Source: Eubacterium_G segne
GTDB taxonomy: Bacteria > Bacillota > Clostridia > Lachnospirales > Lachnospiraceae
Assembly (NCBI RefSeq): GCF_014287775.1
Contig: NZ_JACOOZ010000005.1
Coordinates: 62,001 to 126,000, forward strand
DNA: 64,000 bases
Direction of reading: 5' to 3'
In this document: positions 52,406 to 60,784 of the stretch, piece by piece
Layout of the letters: every line of letters begins with the position of its first letter
How positions within the stretch are numbered: the first letter of the stretch is position 1
The notes under the pieces: generated by a model
The model's database searches: none
Seen by the model: the letters and a program-made list of their open reading frames with translations, nothing else
What the model was told of the DNA's origin: nothing
Made by a program: the position numbers and the translations under genes

Positions 52406-53411
52406 AGTTGCAGTACTTGGCGGTGGCGGATGGGCTATCGCTTTAGCAAAGGTTTTATATGAAAATGGAAATGATGTTACTTTGTGGTCATTTCTTCAAA
52501 AAGAAGTAGACGAGCTTACAAATGACAGGGAAAATAAAATATGCCTTCCGGGAATTAAGATTCCCGAAGCAATTCATATTACAAACAGTATGGAAGAGGC
52601 TGCAAAGGACAAGGAAATGATTGTTATGGCGGTGGCATCCTCCTATGTAAGAAGCACTTCAAAACTGTTAAAACCATATGTAGATGAAGGTCAGATAGTT
52701 GTTGATGTGGCAAAGGGTATAGAAAATGAAACCTTTGACACAATGACGGAAATTATTGAACAGGAAATTCCGGGAGTAGAGGCTGTGGTTTTATCAGGGC
52801 CAAGTCACGCAGAGGAAGTGGCAAGAAACATACCTACAGTAGTGGTTGTTGGGGCTAAAAAATTCAAGGTTGCCTTGAAAGTTCAGAATCTGTTTGCCAA
52901 TAAGGTTTTTAGAACCTATATAAGCCCTGACAGAAAAAGCATAGAATTAGGCGGTTCCCTTAAAAACGTTATAGCTTTAGCTGCGGGAATTATTGATGGA
53001 TTGGGTTTTGGAGATAATACGGAAGCTGCCCTTATTACCCGTGGAATAAAGGAAATCACACAATTAGGCGTTGAAATGGGGGGCAATGCCAAGACTTTTT
53101 ACGGACTTTCAGGAATCGGGGATTTAATTGTTACATGTAACAGTAAACATTCAAGAAACAGAAGAGCCGGTGTGCTTATTGGTAAAGGCTATACCCTTGA
53201 TGAGGCTGTAAAAGAAGTAAAAATGGTAGTAGAGGGTGCTGTATCAGCTAAGGCGGCATTAGAGCTTGCAAGAAAATATAATGTCAGCGTTCCTATTATT
53301 GAGGCGGTTAATCAGGTTTTGTTTGAGGGAAAAACTGCTATTGACGGAATGTGGGAATTAATGGAAAGAGAGCAGACAAACGAATATAGGGATTTGCAGT
53401 GGGATGAATAA
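52398..53411 (+). CDS. gpsA: Glycerol-3-phosphate dehydrogenase [NAD(P)+]
   Basis: Makes sn-glycerol-3-phosphate for phospholipids. Rossmann motif GGGGWAIALAKVL (about 7-19), conserved Lys in GGSLKNVIALAAGI (about 183-196), and GLSGIGDLIVTC near 245. Start at 52398 has AAAGGAGG; earlier in-frame ATG is inside plsY. 337 residues. plsY-gpsA coupling is functionally sensible. Confidence 0.97.
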   Translation: MAKVAVLGGGGWAIALAKVLYENGNDVTLWSFLQKEVDELTNDRENKICLPGIKIPEAIHITNSMEEAAKDKEMIVMAVASSYVRSTSKLLKPYVDEGQIVVDVAKGIENETFDTMTEIIEQEIPGVEAVVLSGPSHAEEVARNIPTVVVVGAKKFKVALKVQNLFANKVFRTYISPDRKSIELGGSLKNVIALAAGIIDGLGFGDNTEAALITRGIKEITQLGVEMGGNAKTFYGLSGIGDLIVTCNSKHSRNRRAGVLIGKGYTLDEAVKEVKMVVEGAVSAKAALELARKYNVSVPIIEAVNQVLFEGKTAIDGMWELMEREQTNEYRDLQWDE

Positions 53412-53477
53412 GTCTTATGATACTTAAATCATATTTATTTAACCTGAATTTATAACAATTATAACTATGGAGGTTTT

Positions 53478-55046
53478 ATGGAACATAGGAAAATAAATAA
53501 ACCTGAGCACAAAGGAAAAAAAGGACTTGCGGCATTTCTCTTTAGCCGTATTTTCATATTCGGTCTTATGGTGGCATTGCAGGTAGGAGTGTTTATGGCT
53601 TTGGCATACAATGCTTCTTTAAGTAAAGGAATGTCCTATTGCATTACAATTTTACAGATTCTTGTAGTTATATATATTGTAAATGATAAATCAGACCCTA
53701 CCATGAAGCTTATCTGGGTTATATTCATTATGATTGTTCCGGCATTTGGGATATTGATGTATCTTTATTTTATGCTACAGCCGGGGTCAATTTTGCTTAA
53801 GAAAAAACTTGAACATATTGACGTAAGGTCAGACAGATATTTAATTCCTGACCAGAATATATACAATGATTTGCAGATTCAGGATAAACAGGTGTCCATG
53901 ATTGCTAAATATGTATACGACAACACAGGATGCCCGGTATATAGAAATACGGAAGTTACATATTTTAACTGTGGTGAAGCCAAGTATAAGGCATTAATTG
54001 AGCAGTTAGAGGAAGCACAGGATTTTATATTTATGGAGTACTTTATTATTGAGGAAGGAAGAGTTTGGAATTCCATTTTAAGAGTCCTTGAAAAGAAAGT
54101 ACAGCAGGGGGTTGAAGTCCGTGTAATGTATGATGGGTTATGTTCCCTTACAAAGCTTCCTGTAGGATATTTTAAGAAGTTAAGAAGAAAAGGCATTAAG
54201 TCTAAAACCTTTGCTCCAGCAAGACCGTTTTTTACCACCCAGCAAAATAACAGGGATCACCGTAAGGTTTTGGTTATTGACGGCAAGGTGGCATTTACAG
54301 GGGGCATAAATTTAGCTGATGAATATATGAATATAGTGGAACGATTCGGTTACTGGAAGGATACGGCAGTTATGCTCAGAGGGGATGCTGCTAAAAGCTT
54401 TACCCTTATGTTTTTGCAAATGTGGAATGTAACTGAAAAGACCATAGGAAATTTTGACAGATATTTAGACATTGATATTCCTTATAAATTCCCAAATAAC
54501 GGTTATGTTATTGGCTATGGAGATGATCCATTTGGGAAGGAACATGTTGGAGAGTCAGTGTATTTGCACATAATAAATACTGCAAACAGATATTTACATA
54601 TTGTAACTCCATACCTTGTAATTGATAATGTTATGATGTCATCCCTTAAATTTGCTGCAAAGCGTGGGGTTGATGTAAAAATTGTAATGCCGGGAATACC
54701 TGATAAGGCATATGCATTTTGCTTAGCAAGAACCTATTACAGTGAGTTAATTGAAGCGGGAGTTGAAATATATGAGTATACTCCGGGATTTACCCACGCC
54801 AAAATGTTTATCAGTGATGATGAAAAGGCTACAGTAGGAACCATAAATCTTGATTACAGAAGTTTGTTTCTACATTTTGAAAACGGATGTTTTATTTATA
54901 AAAACAAGACAATTTTAGATATTGAAGAAGATTACCAGCAAATGTTAAAGGACTCTAAAAAGGTATCTCTTATAGAGTGCAGAAACAGGCCGGTATTATA
55001 TAAGGCGTGTGGAAAAGTTTTAAGACTTTTAGCACCTCTTATGTAA
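53478..55046 (+). CDS. cls: Cardiolipin synthase
   Basis: Phospholipase D-family enzyme joining phosphatidylglycerols. Two N-terminal helices (about 20-45, 50-95) then two HKD motifs: DHRKVLVIDGKVAFTGG (near 260) and THAKMFISDDEKATVGT (near 438). 522 residues. The adjacent hairpin at 55054 serves as its terminator. Neighbours spoIVA and gpsA suggest envelope or sporulation-membrane context. Confidence 0.94.
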   Translation: MEHRKINKPEHKGKKGLAAFLFSRIFIFGLMVALQVGVFMALAYNASLSKGMSYCITILQILVVIYIVNDKSDPTMKLIWVIFIMIVPAFGILMYLYFMLQPGSILLKKKLEHIDVRSDRYLIPDQNIYNDLQIQDKQVSMIAKYVYDNTGCPVYRNTEVTYFNCGEAKYKALIEQLEEAQDFIFMEYFIIEEGRVWNSILRVLEKKVQQGVEVRVMYDGLCSLTKLPVGYFKKLRRKGIKSKTFAPARPFFTTQQNNRDHRKVLVIDGKVAFTGGINLADEYMNIVERFGYWKDTAVMLRGDAAKSFTLMFLQMWNVTEKTIGNFDRYLDIDIPYKFPNNGYVIGYGDDPFGKEHVGESVYLHIINTANRYLHIVTPYLVIDNVMMSSLKFAAKRGVDVKIVMPGIPDKAYAFCLARTYYSELIEAGVEIYEYTPGFTHAKMFISDDEKATVGTINLDYRSLFLHFENGCFIYKNKTILDIEEDYQQMLKDSKKVSLIECRNRPVLYKACGKVLRLLAPLM

Positions 55047-55053
55047 TAAAAAC

Positions 55054-55103
55054 AATCCTCTTTGCGTATATTTTAGTATTAATATATGCAAGGAGGATTT
55101 TTT
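55054..55103 (+). terminator. Hairpin covering spoIVA's SD, terminator for cls
   Basis: A 19-bp stem with two G-T pairs (55054-55072 with 55081-55099), 8-nt loop, T6 (55098-55103). The 3' arm contains AGGAGG (55091-55096), 7 nt before the ATG at 55104, so translation of spoIVA from a read-through transcript would be blocked. Confidence 0.8.
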
Positions 55104-56570
55104 ATGGATTTTAACGTATATAAAGACATAGAAAAACGAACAAATGGAGAGATTTACATAGGTGTTGTAGGGCCGGTGAGAACAGGAAAGTCAACTTTTA
55201 TTAAGAATTTTATGGATGTGGCAATTGTTCCAAATATTGAAGATGATAATGAGGTAAAAAGAACAATGGATGAACTTCCCCAGTCGTCTTCAGGAAAAAC
55301 AATTATGACTACAGAGCCTAAATTTATTCCTAACAATGCTGTTGCCATTAAAATCGGTGGGAAAGCAGATGTAAAGGTAAGGCTTATTGATTGTGTGGGA
55401 TTTATGGTAGATGGAGCCACGGGACATATGGAAGATGACAAAGAGCGGATGGTAAAGACACCATGGTTTGATTACGATATTCCTTTTTCCAAGGCGGCTG
55501 AAATTGGGACAGAAAAGGTTATTTCAGAACATTCAACAATAGGTGTTGTCATAACGTGTGACGGAAGCTTTACCGACATAGAGCCGGAGGCGTATAACAG
55601 GGCTTTGGATAAAACGGTAAAGGAATTAATGAGTATAAATAAGCCTTTTATAATTTTGGTAAATTCCTTAGACCCTACATCTAATGAATGTCAGGCTTTA
55701 ACGGCAGAAATTGCAGCAAAATATAACGTGTCCACATTGGCCATAAACTGCCTTAGATTGAATGAAATGGATGTAAATAACATACTGGAAAATATTTTGT
55801 TTGAATTTCCTATAACGGAGATTGTTTACAATGTACCGAAATGGCTGGAAATTATGGATTTTGAAAATGAACTTATGAAGTATATTGTGAATTTCTCTAA
55901 AGATGTACTTTCAAAAATTATTAAAATAAAGGATATTAAGAAGTTAAAGCTTCAGCCTGACGGAGAGTATATTAAAGGGGCACAAATGGCTTCAGTTGAA
56001 CTTTCTAATGGAAAACTGGTATTTAATTATGATATAGATGAAAAATATTATTACGATATGCTGACAAACATGACAGGAACCAAAATTGAGAATCAGCTCC
56101 AACTTATAAAAATGGTAAGGGAGATGGCTTCCCAGAGAAGCAATTACATTAAGGTCAATGAGGCAATAAGCAAAGTGAGAAATACCGGATACGGCATTGT
56201 CACACCGGATAAGGAAGAAATTGTTCTTGAAAATCCGGAGCTTATCAGAAGTGGCAATAAATATGGGGTAAAAATCAAGGCAACTGCGCCTTCGATACAT
56301 TTTGTTAAAGCAAATATTTTAACGGAAATATCTCCTATTATAGGGAGTGAGGAGCAGGCAAAGGATTTAATTGACTTTATTAATAACAAAGAAAGCGAAG
56401 ATAATATCTGGGAAACAAATATTTTTGGAAAATCCATAGGTCAGATTGTAGATGAAGGAATAATGACGAAAATAAATAATTTAACAGAGGAAACCCAGTC
56501 AAGAATGCAGGGAACAATTGAGAAGATTACTAATGACCAAAGTAGGGGAGTTATATGCATTGTGCTGTAA
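55104..56570 (+). CDS. spoIVA: Stage IV sporulation protein A
   Basis: ATPase that polymerises on the forespore to anchor the coat, expressed in the mother cell. P-loop GPVRTGKST near residue 21-29 and family text KRTNGEIYIGVVG, LIDCVGFMV, TPWFDYDIPFSKAAEIGTEKVI. The C-terminus (SRGVICIVL) is the membrane-binding end. 488 residues, the normal length. Its presence makes an endospore-forming ancestry likely. No SigE promoter was convincing by eye. Confidence 0.96.
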   Translation: MDFNVYKDIEKRTNGEIYIGVVGPVRTGKSTFIKNFMDVAIVPNIEDDNEVKRTMDELPQSSSGKTIMTTEPKFIPNNAVAIKIGGKADVKVRLIDCVGFMVDGATGHMEDDKERMVKTPWFDYDIPFSKAAEIGTEKVISEHSTIGVVITCDGSFTDIEPEAYNRALDKTVKELMSINKPFIILVNSLDPTSNECQALTAEIAAKYNVSTLAINCLRLNEMDVNNILENILFEFPITEIVYNVPKWLEIMDFENELMKYIVNFSKDVLSKIIKIKDIKKLKLQPDGEYIKGAQMASVELSNGKLVFNYDIDEKYYYDMLTNMTGTKIENQLQLIKMVREMASQRSNYIKVNEAISKVRNTGYGIVTPDKEEIVLENPELIRSGNKYGVKIKATAPSIHFVKANILTEISPIIGSEEQAKDLIDFINNKESEDNIWETNIFGKSIGQIVDEGIMTKINNLTEETQSRMQGTIEKITNDQSRGVICIVL

Positions 56571-56617
56571 AAAACGTATAAATGACAAAATAATTGTGAC
56601 TTTTTCCTAAAACATGC

Positions 56618-56646
56618 TTGTCTATTAAATATATAAATGTTAATAT
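56618..56646 (+). promoter_or_regulatory. Candidate promoter of the GH99-like gene
   Basis: TTGTCT (56618-56623), 17-nt spacer, TAATAT (56641-56646). Modest match, upstream of a palindrome at 56661-56674. Confidence 0.45.
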
Positions 56647-56660
56647 TAATAAATAAAGAG

Positions 56661-56674
56661 GTTGAACGTTTAAC
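56661..56674. promoter_or_regulatory. Candidate LacI-family operator
   Basis: Near-palindrome GTTGAACGTTTAAC with the central CG typical for LacI-type sites, one mismatched pair, about 15 nt after the -10 box of the glycosidase gene. Confidence 0.35.
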
Positions 56675-56702
56675 TTATTAAAAAATTATGGAGGAAAAAG
56701 AT

Positions 56703-59657
56703 ATGAGAAGAATTTTTTCGATTATTTTGTCTTTAGCTATGTTATTTACTATGCCGGGAATGGCACAGACATTAGTAACTACAGAAGTTAAAGCAACTGA
56801 TGTGTCAGCATCAGGAGATTTTACATCGGGAAATTATGTAGGTCAGAATTTGGCATTTGTTGATGATTCAAACACAAGTGCTGAAGCTTATACCTATAAA
56901 GTTTCAAAGGAAGGTAAATCAGGAAGACTTATACCAAACAATAAATATGCATATTTTAAGGTTGAAAATAATGCAATAACACAAAGTGATAATGATTTGT
57001 TTGTGGAGGTTACATACTATGATGAAGGAAATGACTTTTTCCAGGTTCAGTATAATGCAACAGGCAGTAATTATAAGCAGGCTACCATAAATAAGTCAAA
57101 TTCACTTACATGGGTTACAACAACGGTATGTATAGATGATGCATCATTCAAAAAAGCACAAAACGGAGGATGCGACTTTAGAATTTGGGGAAGAGGAAAT
57201 TCAGGTACAACCATCTCTAGCATTAAATTAACTAAGCAGTCAGTAAACCCTGACGCAGAACCTCTTGGAAAGAGAACCGGGGGAACTGCAAATTCAGAGT
57301 TCAAAGGAAAATCCTTTGCAGGATATCAGGGATGGTTTGGAACCGGTGGACAGTATAATTCATGGCAGCATTATGCATATGGTGATGCAGATGCTGATGG
57401 AACTAACTGGCCAAGACCGGGAAAGATTTCAATAGATTATTTCCCGGATGTAACTGAATATGCCGAAAGCTCATTGGCACAAACAGGTTTTTCTAATTTA
57501 GGAAACGGAAAGTCAACAAAGTTATTTGATTCAAATACAAAGGATGTTATTGATACTCACTTTAAATGGATGAATCAGTATGGAATAGACGGAGCTGCAA
57601 TACAGCGTTTCGTTGGTGGTCTTACAGGTAGAACAATTACAGCTACCCAGGAAGCAACACAGCTTAAGAAAATTCAGAATGCTGCTGAAGCTAACAACAG
57701 ACTTATGTATGTTATGTATGACATAAGTGGTGGCAGCCAGATTACTGATTCAAGCGATACAACTTCAATTAGTTCATATGTTAAGGATATGAAGTTTGAC
57801 TGGGTGTACAATATTGAGCAGTCTCTTGAAATGTTAAACTCTAACGCATATGCTACAGTAGACGGAAAGCCTGTTGTATGTGTATGGGGATTTGGATTCA
57901 GCAATGCTGAAAATACAAGACCTAGCAGACGTGCTGACTACGAAGAAATCATTAGATTCTTCCATAGCAGAGGTTGTTATGTAATAATTGGTGTTCCAAG
58001 AGAATGGAGAAGTCAGAGCCAGTATATAGATATTTATAATCAGGCAGATATGATTTCACCATGGTATGTTGGTGCATTAGGAGCAGATGAAGGAAGTGTT
58101 GATTCAATTTACGCTAACTACTTAGATCCGGATATTACATATTGTAAAAATAATAATATGGATTATTATCCTGTTGTGTTCTCAGGATTTTCATGGACAT
58201 TATGGCAAAATGGAAAGCCTAACATGATTGCAAGAAATGCAGGTCAGACATTCTGGAATCAGGCATATAAGTTAAAGCAAAGAGGTCTTGATGCATTCTA
58301 TGTGGCTATGTTTGATGAATATGATGAAGGAACTGCCATTGCAAAGAATGCAAGTGATTATTTTGATATTCCAACAAATCAGTACTTTGTAACTGCAAGC
58401 TGTGACGGATACTGGCTTTCATCTGACTTCCAGCTGAGAGTGGTAAATGAAGCTATTAAGATGATGAAAGGTCAGAGAAGTACCGTAAGCAAGGTCCCTG
58501 TGGCACATTCTAACGGACCGATTTATTATAGAAACAGTTTTGAAAGTAAATATGTAACATGTGTTGATTCCAAGTATAATGGCAATTATCCGGTTGACCC
58601 ATGTTTTAAGAACAATAAGGTTCTTTCATCAAGCAATGCCAGTGGTAATGCATCTATAGTAAAGAATAATACAGCAAAGACAGGTGATTATTTAGCAGCA
58701 TTTAGTGGTAACGGAAATGGAAATAATTCATCATATATTTATCAGATTTCTGAAACTGCCATTAAAATTAAAAAGGGAATGAAGCTTTCATATTCTATGT
58801 ATGCAGTAAATAACGGAGGCAGAAATACATATGTTGATTTATTGTTAGATGACGGAAGTTACGTAAGTGCAAGAGGATTTGCTTCAAATGGAGTTTCAAT
58901 GGGCTCATCTTCAACCAAAGGAAATGTAGGAAGCTGGAGTGATTGTTCATTTACATTTGGCAGTGATAGTCTTGTAGGAAAGAGCATTGTAGGTGTTGCA
59001 TTAGCATATGGCGGAAATGCAGGAAATTACAGCTCATACTTTGATAATATTATTATTGAAGATGGAGAAGGTCAGGGTGTTGAAGAAACAACAGAGGCAC
59101 CAACTCAGCAGCCAACTACAGAAGCTCCTGTTTCAACAAATATGAAGTTGTCAATTAACGGATACCAGATTAGTTCAACTCTTGAGGGATTTAGAACAAT
59201 TTATTCTATTAAGGATGATGACAAGGAAGCATCAGAGGTAGGACTTATATATGGTTTAACAGACAGAATATCAGAGAGTGATATGGTCGTTGGAAGTCAG
59301 AACCAGTATGTAACAGTAGCTAAAGCTACAGATGAAGGTAAGAATCCGTTTAAGCTTTCAGATGATGTAAACACAACAAGTTACACCATGACAATGCTTT
59401 ATGGAAATTCCGGTACGGGAATGCTTAGCAGTAAAATATCTGTTAGAGCATATGCTAAGTTAAATAACGGTAAGTATGTTTATGGTGATATTAAGACAAT
59501 GTCAATATATTCCGTGGCAAATGTTTTATATCAGCAAAAGAAAATGATTACATATTCAGGACATAATTATCTTTACGAAAAGATTTTAAATGTTGTAACT
59601 CCGGGATATACAAAAGTTGATTACGATTGGAGTAACATAATTGTAAAAGGTAAATAA
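56703..59657 (+). CDS. Secreted GH71/99-like glycoside hydrolase
   Basis: 984 residues with signal peptide (RRIFSIILSLAMLFTMPG). About 40-185 is a beta-sandwich carbohydrate-binding-like domain, then the catalytic TIM barrel about 200-590: FAGYQGWFG, GIDGAAIQRF, MYDISGG, SPWYVGAL and MFDEYDEG (near 537, carboxylates). This resembles the GH71/99-like family, whose GH99 members cleave alpha-mannan/alpha-mannosides; the substrate here is inferred. About 610-790 is a second beta-sandwich, followed by a Thr/Pro/Glu-rich linker (about 797-812) and a C-terminal domain. Start 56703 follows GGAGG. It is alone in its transcript, ended by a strong terminator. Confidence 0.78.
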   Translation: MRRIFSIILSLAMLFTMPGMAQTLVTTEVKATDVSASGDFTSGNYVGQNLAFVDDSNTSAEAYTYKVSKEGKSGRLIPNNKYAYFKVENNAITQSDNDLFVEVTYYDEGNDFFQVQYNATGSNYKQATINKSNSLTWVTTTVCIDDASFKKAQNGGCDFRIWGRGNSGTTISSIKLTKQSVNPDAEPLGKRTGGTANSEFKGKSFAGYQGWFGTGGQYNSWQHYAYGDADADGTNWPRPGKISIDYFPDVTEYAESSLAQTGFSNLGNGKSTKLFDSNTKDVIDTHFKWMNQYGIDGAAIQRFVGGLTGRTITATQEATQLKKIQNAAEANNRLMYVMYDISGGSQITDSSDTTSISSYVKDMKFDWVYNIEQSLEMLNSNAYATVDGKPVVCVWGFGFSNAENTRPSRRADYEEIIRFFHSRGCYVIIGVPREWRSQSQYIDIYNQADMISPWYVGALGADEGSVDSIYANYLDPDITYCKNNNMDYYPVVFSGFSWTLWQNGKPNMIARNAGQTFWNQAYKLKQRGLDAFYVAMFDEYDEGTAIAKNASDYFDIPTNQYFVTASCDGYWLSSDFQLRVVNEAIKMMKGQRSTVSKVPVAHSNGPIYYRNSFESKYVTCVDSKYNGNYPVDPCFKNNKVLSSSNASGNASIVKNNTAKTGDYLAAFSGNGNGNNSSYIYQISETAIKIKKGMKLSYSMYAVNNGGRNTYVDLLLDDGSYVSARGFASNGVSMGSSSTKGNVGSWSDCSFTFGSDSLVGKSIVGVALAYGGNAGNYSSYFDNIIIEDGEGQGVEETTEAPTQQPTTEAPVSTNMKLSINGYQISSTLEGFRTIYSIKDDDKEASEVGLIYGLTDRISESDMVVGSQNQYVTVAKATDEGKNPFKLSDDVNTTSYTMTMLYGNSGTGMLSSKISVRAYAKLNNGKYVYGDIKTMSIYSVANVLYQQKKMITYSGHNYLYEKILNVVTPGYTKVDYDWSNIIVKGK

Positions 59658-59671
59658 ATTAATAGCTAAAT

Positions 59672-59715
59672 AAAAAAAGAGTCTATTACTGGAATGGGTA
59701 ATAGGCTCTTTTTTT
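59672..59715 (+). terminator. Terminator of the glycosidase gene
   Basis: An 18-bp stem with one G-T pair (59672-59689 with 59698-59715), 8-nt loop, A7/T7 flanks. Confidence 0.88.
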
Positions 59716-59745
59716 GACTGTATCATATTAATTACAGATTACTTA

Positions 59746-59774
59746 TTGACAAGTAAATATATTTATAATATTAT
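59746..59774 (+). promoter_or_regulatory. Promoter of the phospho-signalling operon
   Basis: TTGACA (59746-59751), 17-nt spacer, TATTAT (59769-59774); start codon 53 nt after the -10. Confidence 0.7.
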
Positions 59775-59826
59775 TACATACAATATATTAATACACATAA
59801 AATATGTAAATAAAAAGGAGAAAACA

Positions 59827-60774
59827 ATGAAAAACAACTTACAATATGAAAACGTAGAACGAAACACCACATTACTAATAGAAAACGAGATGTGTGAGAC
59901 GGAAGTTTTAAATGTGGAAGATTGTGAAACAACTTTATTGTATGAAAAAGAAGATTCCATATTTAATGAAACGTCATTATTAACAGAAGGCAGTAATGAA
60001 TTAAAAATGAAATTTATGGCGGCAGTACATTCTGATGTGGGAATTTTCAAAAAACAAAATCAGGATAGTTTATGTTTGAAAATTGCTGATACACCATCAG
60101 GACAGGTGGCTTTTTTAGTGGTGTGTGATGGCATGGGAGGACTGAAAAAGGGAGAATTGGCAAGTGCAACAATAATAAGAACCATGTCAGAATGGTTTGA
60201 AAATTCCTTACCTAAAATTATTGAATCCGGTTATGAAAATGAAAAAGTAAAAACAGACTGGGAAAACATTATAAAAGAACAAAATGAAATTATTAATGAA
60301 TATGGTGAAAATAATCATTTGCAATTAGGAACTACGCTGACGGCACTACTTGTGGTGGGAAATAATCTCCTGATTGTTCAGGTGGGAGATAGCAGAGTTT
60401 ATAAACTAAGTGACACTATAGAACAGGTGACGGAGGATCAGACTGTTGTTCAAAGGGATATAAAATTGGGACTTATTACTCCGGAAGAAGGGAAAAAAGA
60501 CCCAAGACAAAATGTTTTACTACAGTGTATTGGAGCATCAAGTGTTGTTGTACCTGAATTTACAGAGGGAAAGGTATCTGTAGGGGATGAATATTTATTA
60601 TGCAGTGATGGATTCAGACACAAAATAACAGATAATGAAATATATGGACTGTTAGCTTCTAATCTTATGACAAATGAAGCAATTATGAAAAAGAGTCTTG
60701 TAGACCTTGTAGAATTGAACAAAGAAAGAAAAGAAAAAGATAACATTACTGCAATGTTGTTAAAGGTAATTTAG
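59827..60774 (+). CDS. PP2C-family Ser/Thr phosphatase with TTLL-motif N-terminus
   Basis: Mn-dependent phosphatase, 315 residues. Catalytic motifs: NQDSLC (78-83), VVCDGMGG (98-105), GTTLTALL, VQVGDSRVYKL and C-terminal KDNITAML. The first about 60 residues are an unusual extension with four related short motifs: NTTLL (13-17), ETEVL (24-28), ETTLL (34-38) and ETSLL (48-52). Such T-rich repeats resemble phosphothreonine targets read by FHA domains; I infer that the kinase encoded next phosphorylates them. Start at 59827 follows AAAGGAG. Kinase gene begins 10 nt later. Confidence 0.85.
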   Translation: MKNNLQYENVERNTTLLIENEMCETEVLNVEDCETTLLYEKEDSIFNETSLLTEGSNELKMKFMAAVHSDVGIFKKQNQDSLCLKIADTPSGQVAFLVVCDGMGGLKKGELASATIIRTMSEWFENSLPKIIESGYENEKVKTDWENIIKEQNEIINEYGENNHLQLGTTLTALLVVGNNLLIVQVGDSRVYKLSDTIEQVTEDQTVVQRDIKLGLITPEEGKKDPRQNVLLQCIGASSVVVPEFTEGKVSVGDEYLLCSDGFRHKITDNEIYGLLASNLMTNEAIMKKSLVDLVELNKERKEKDNITAMLLKVI

Positions 60775-60784
60775 GAGGAGCAAT

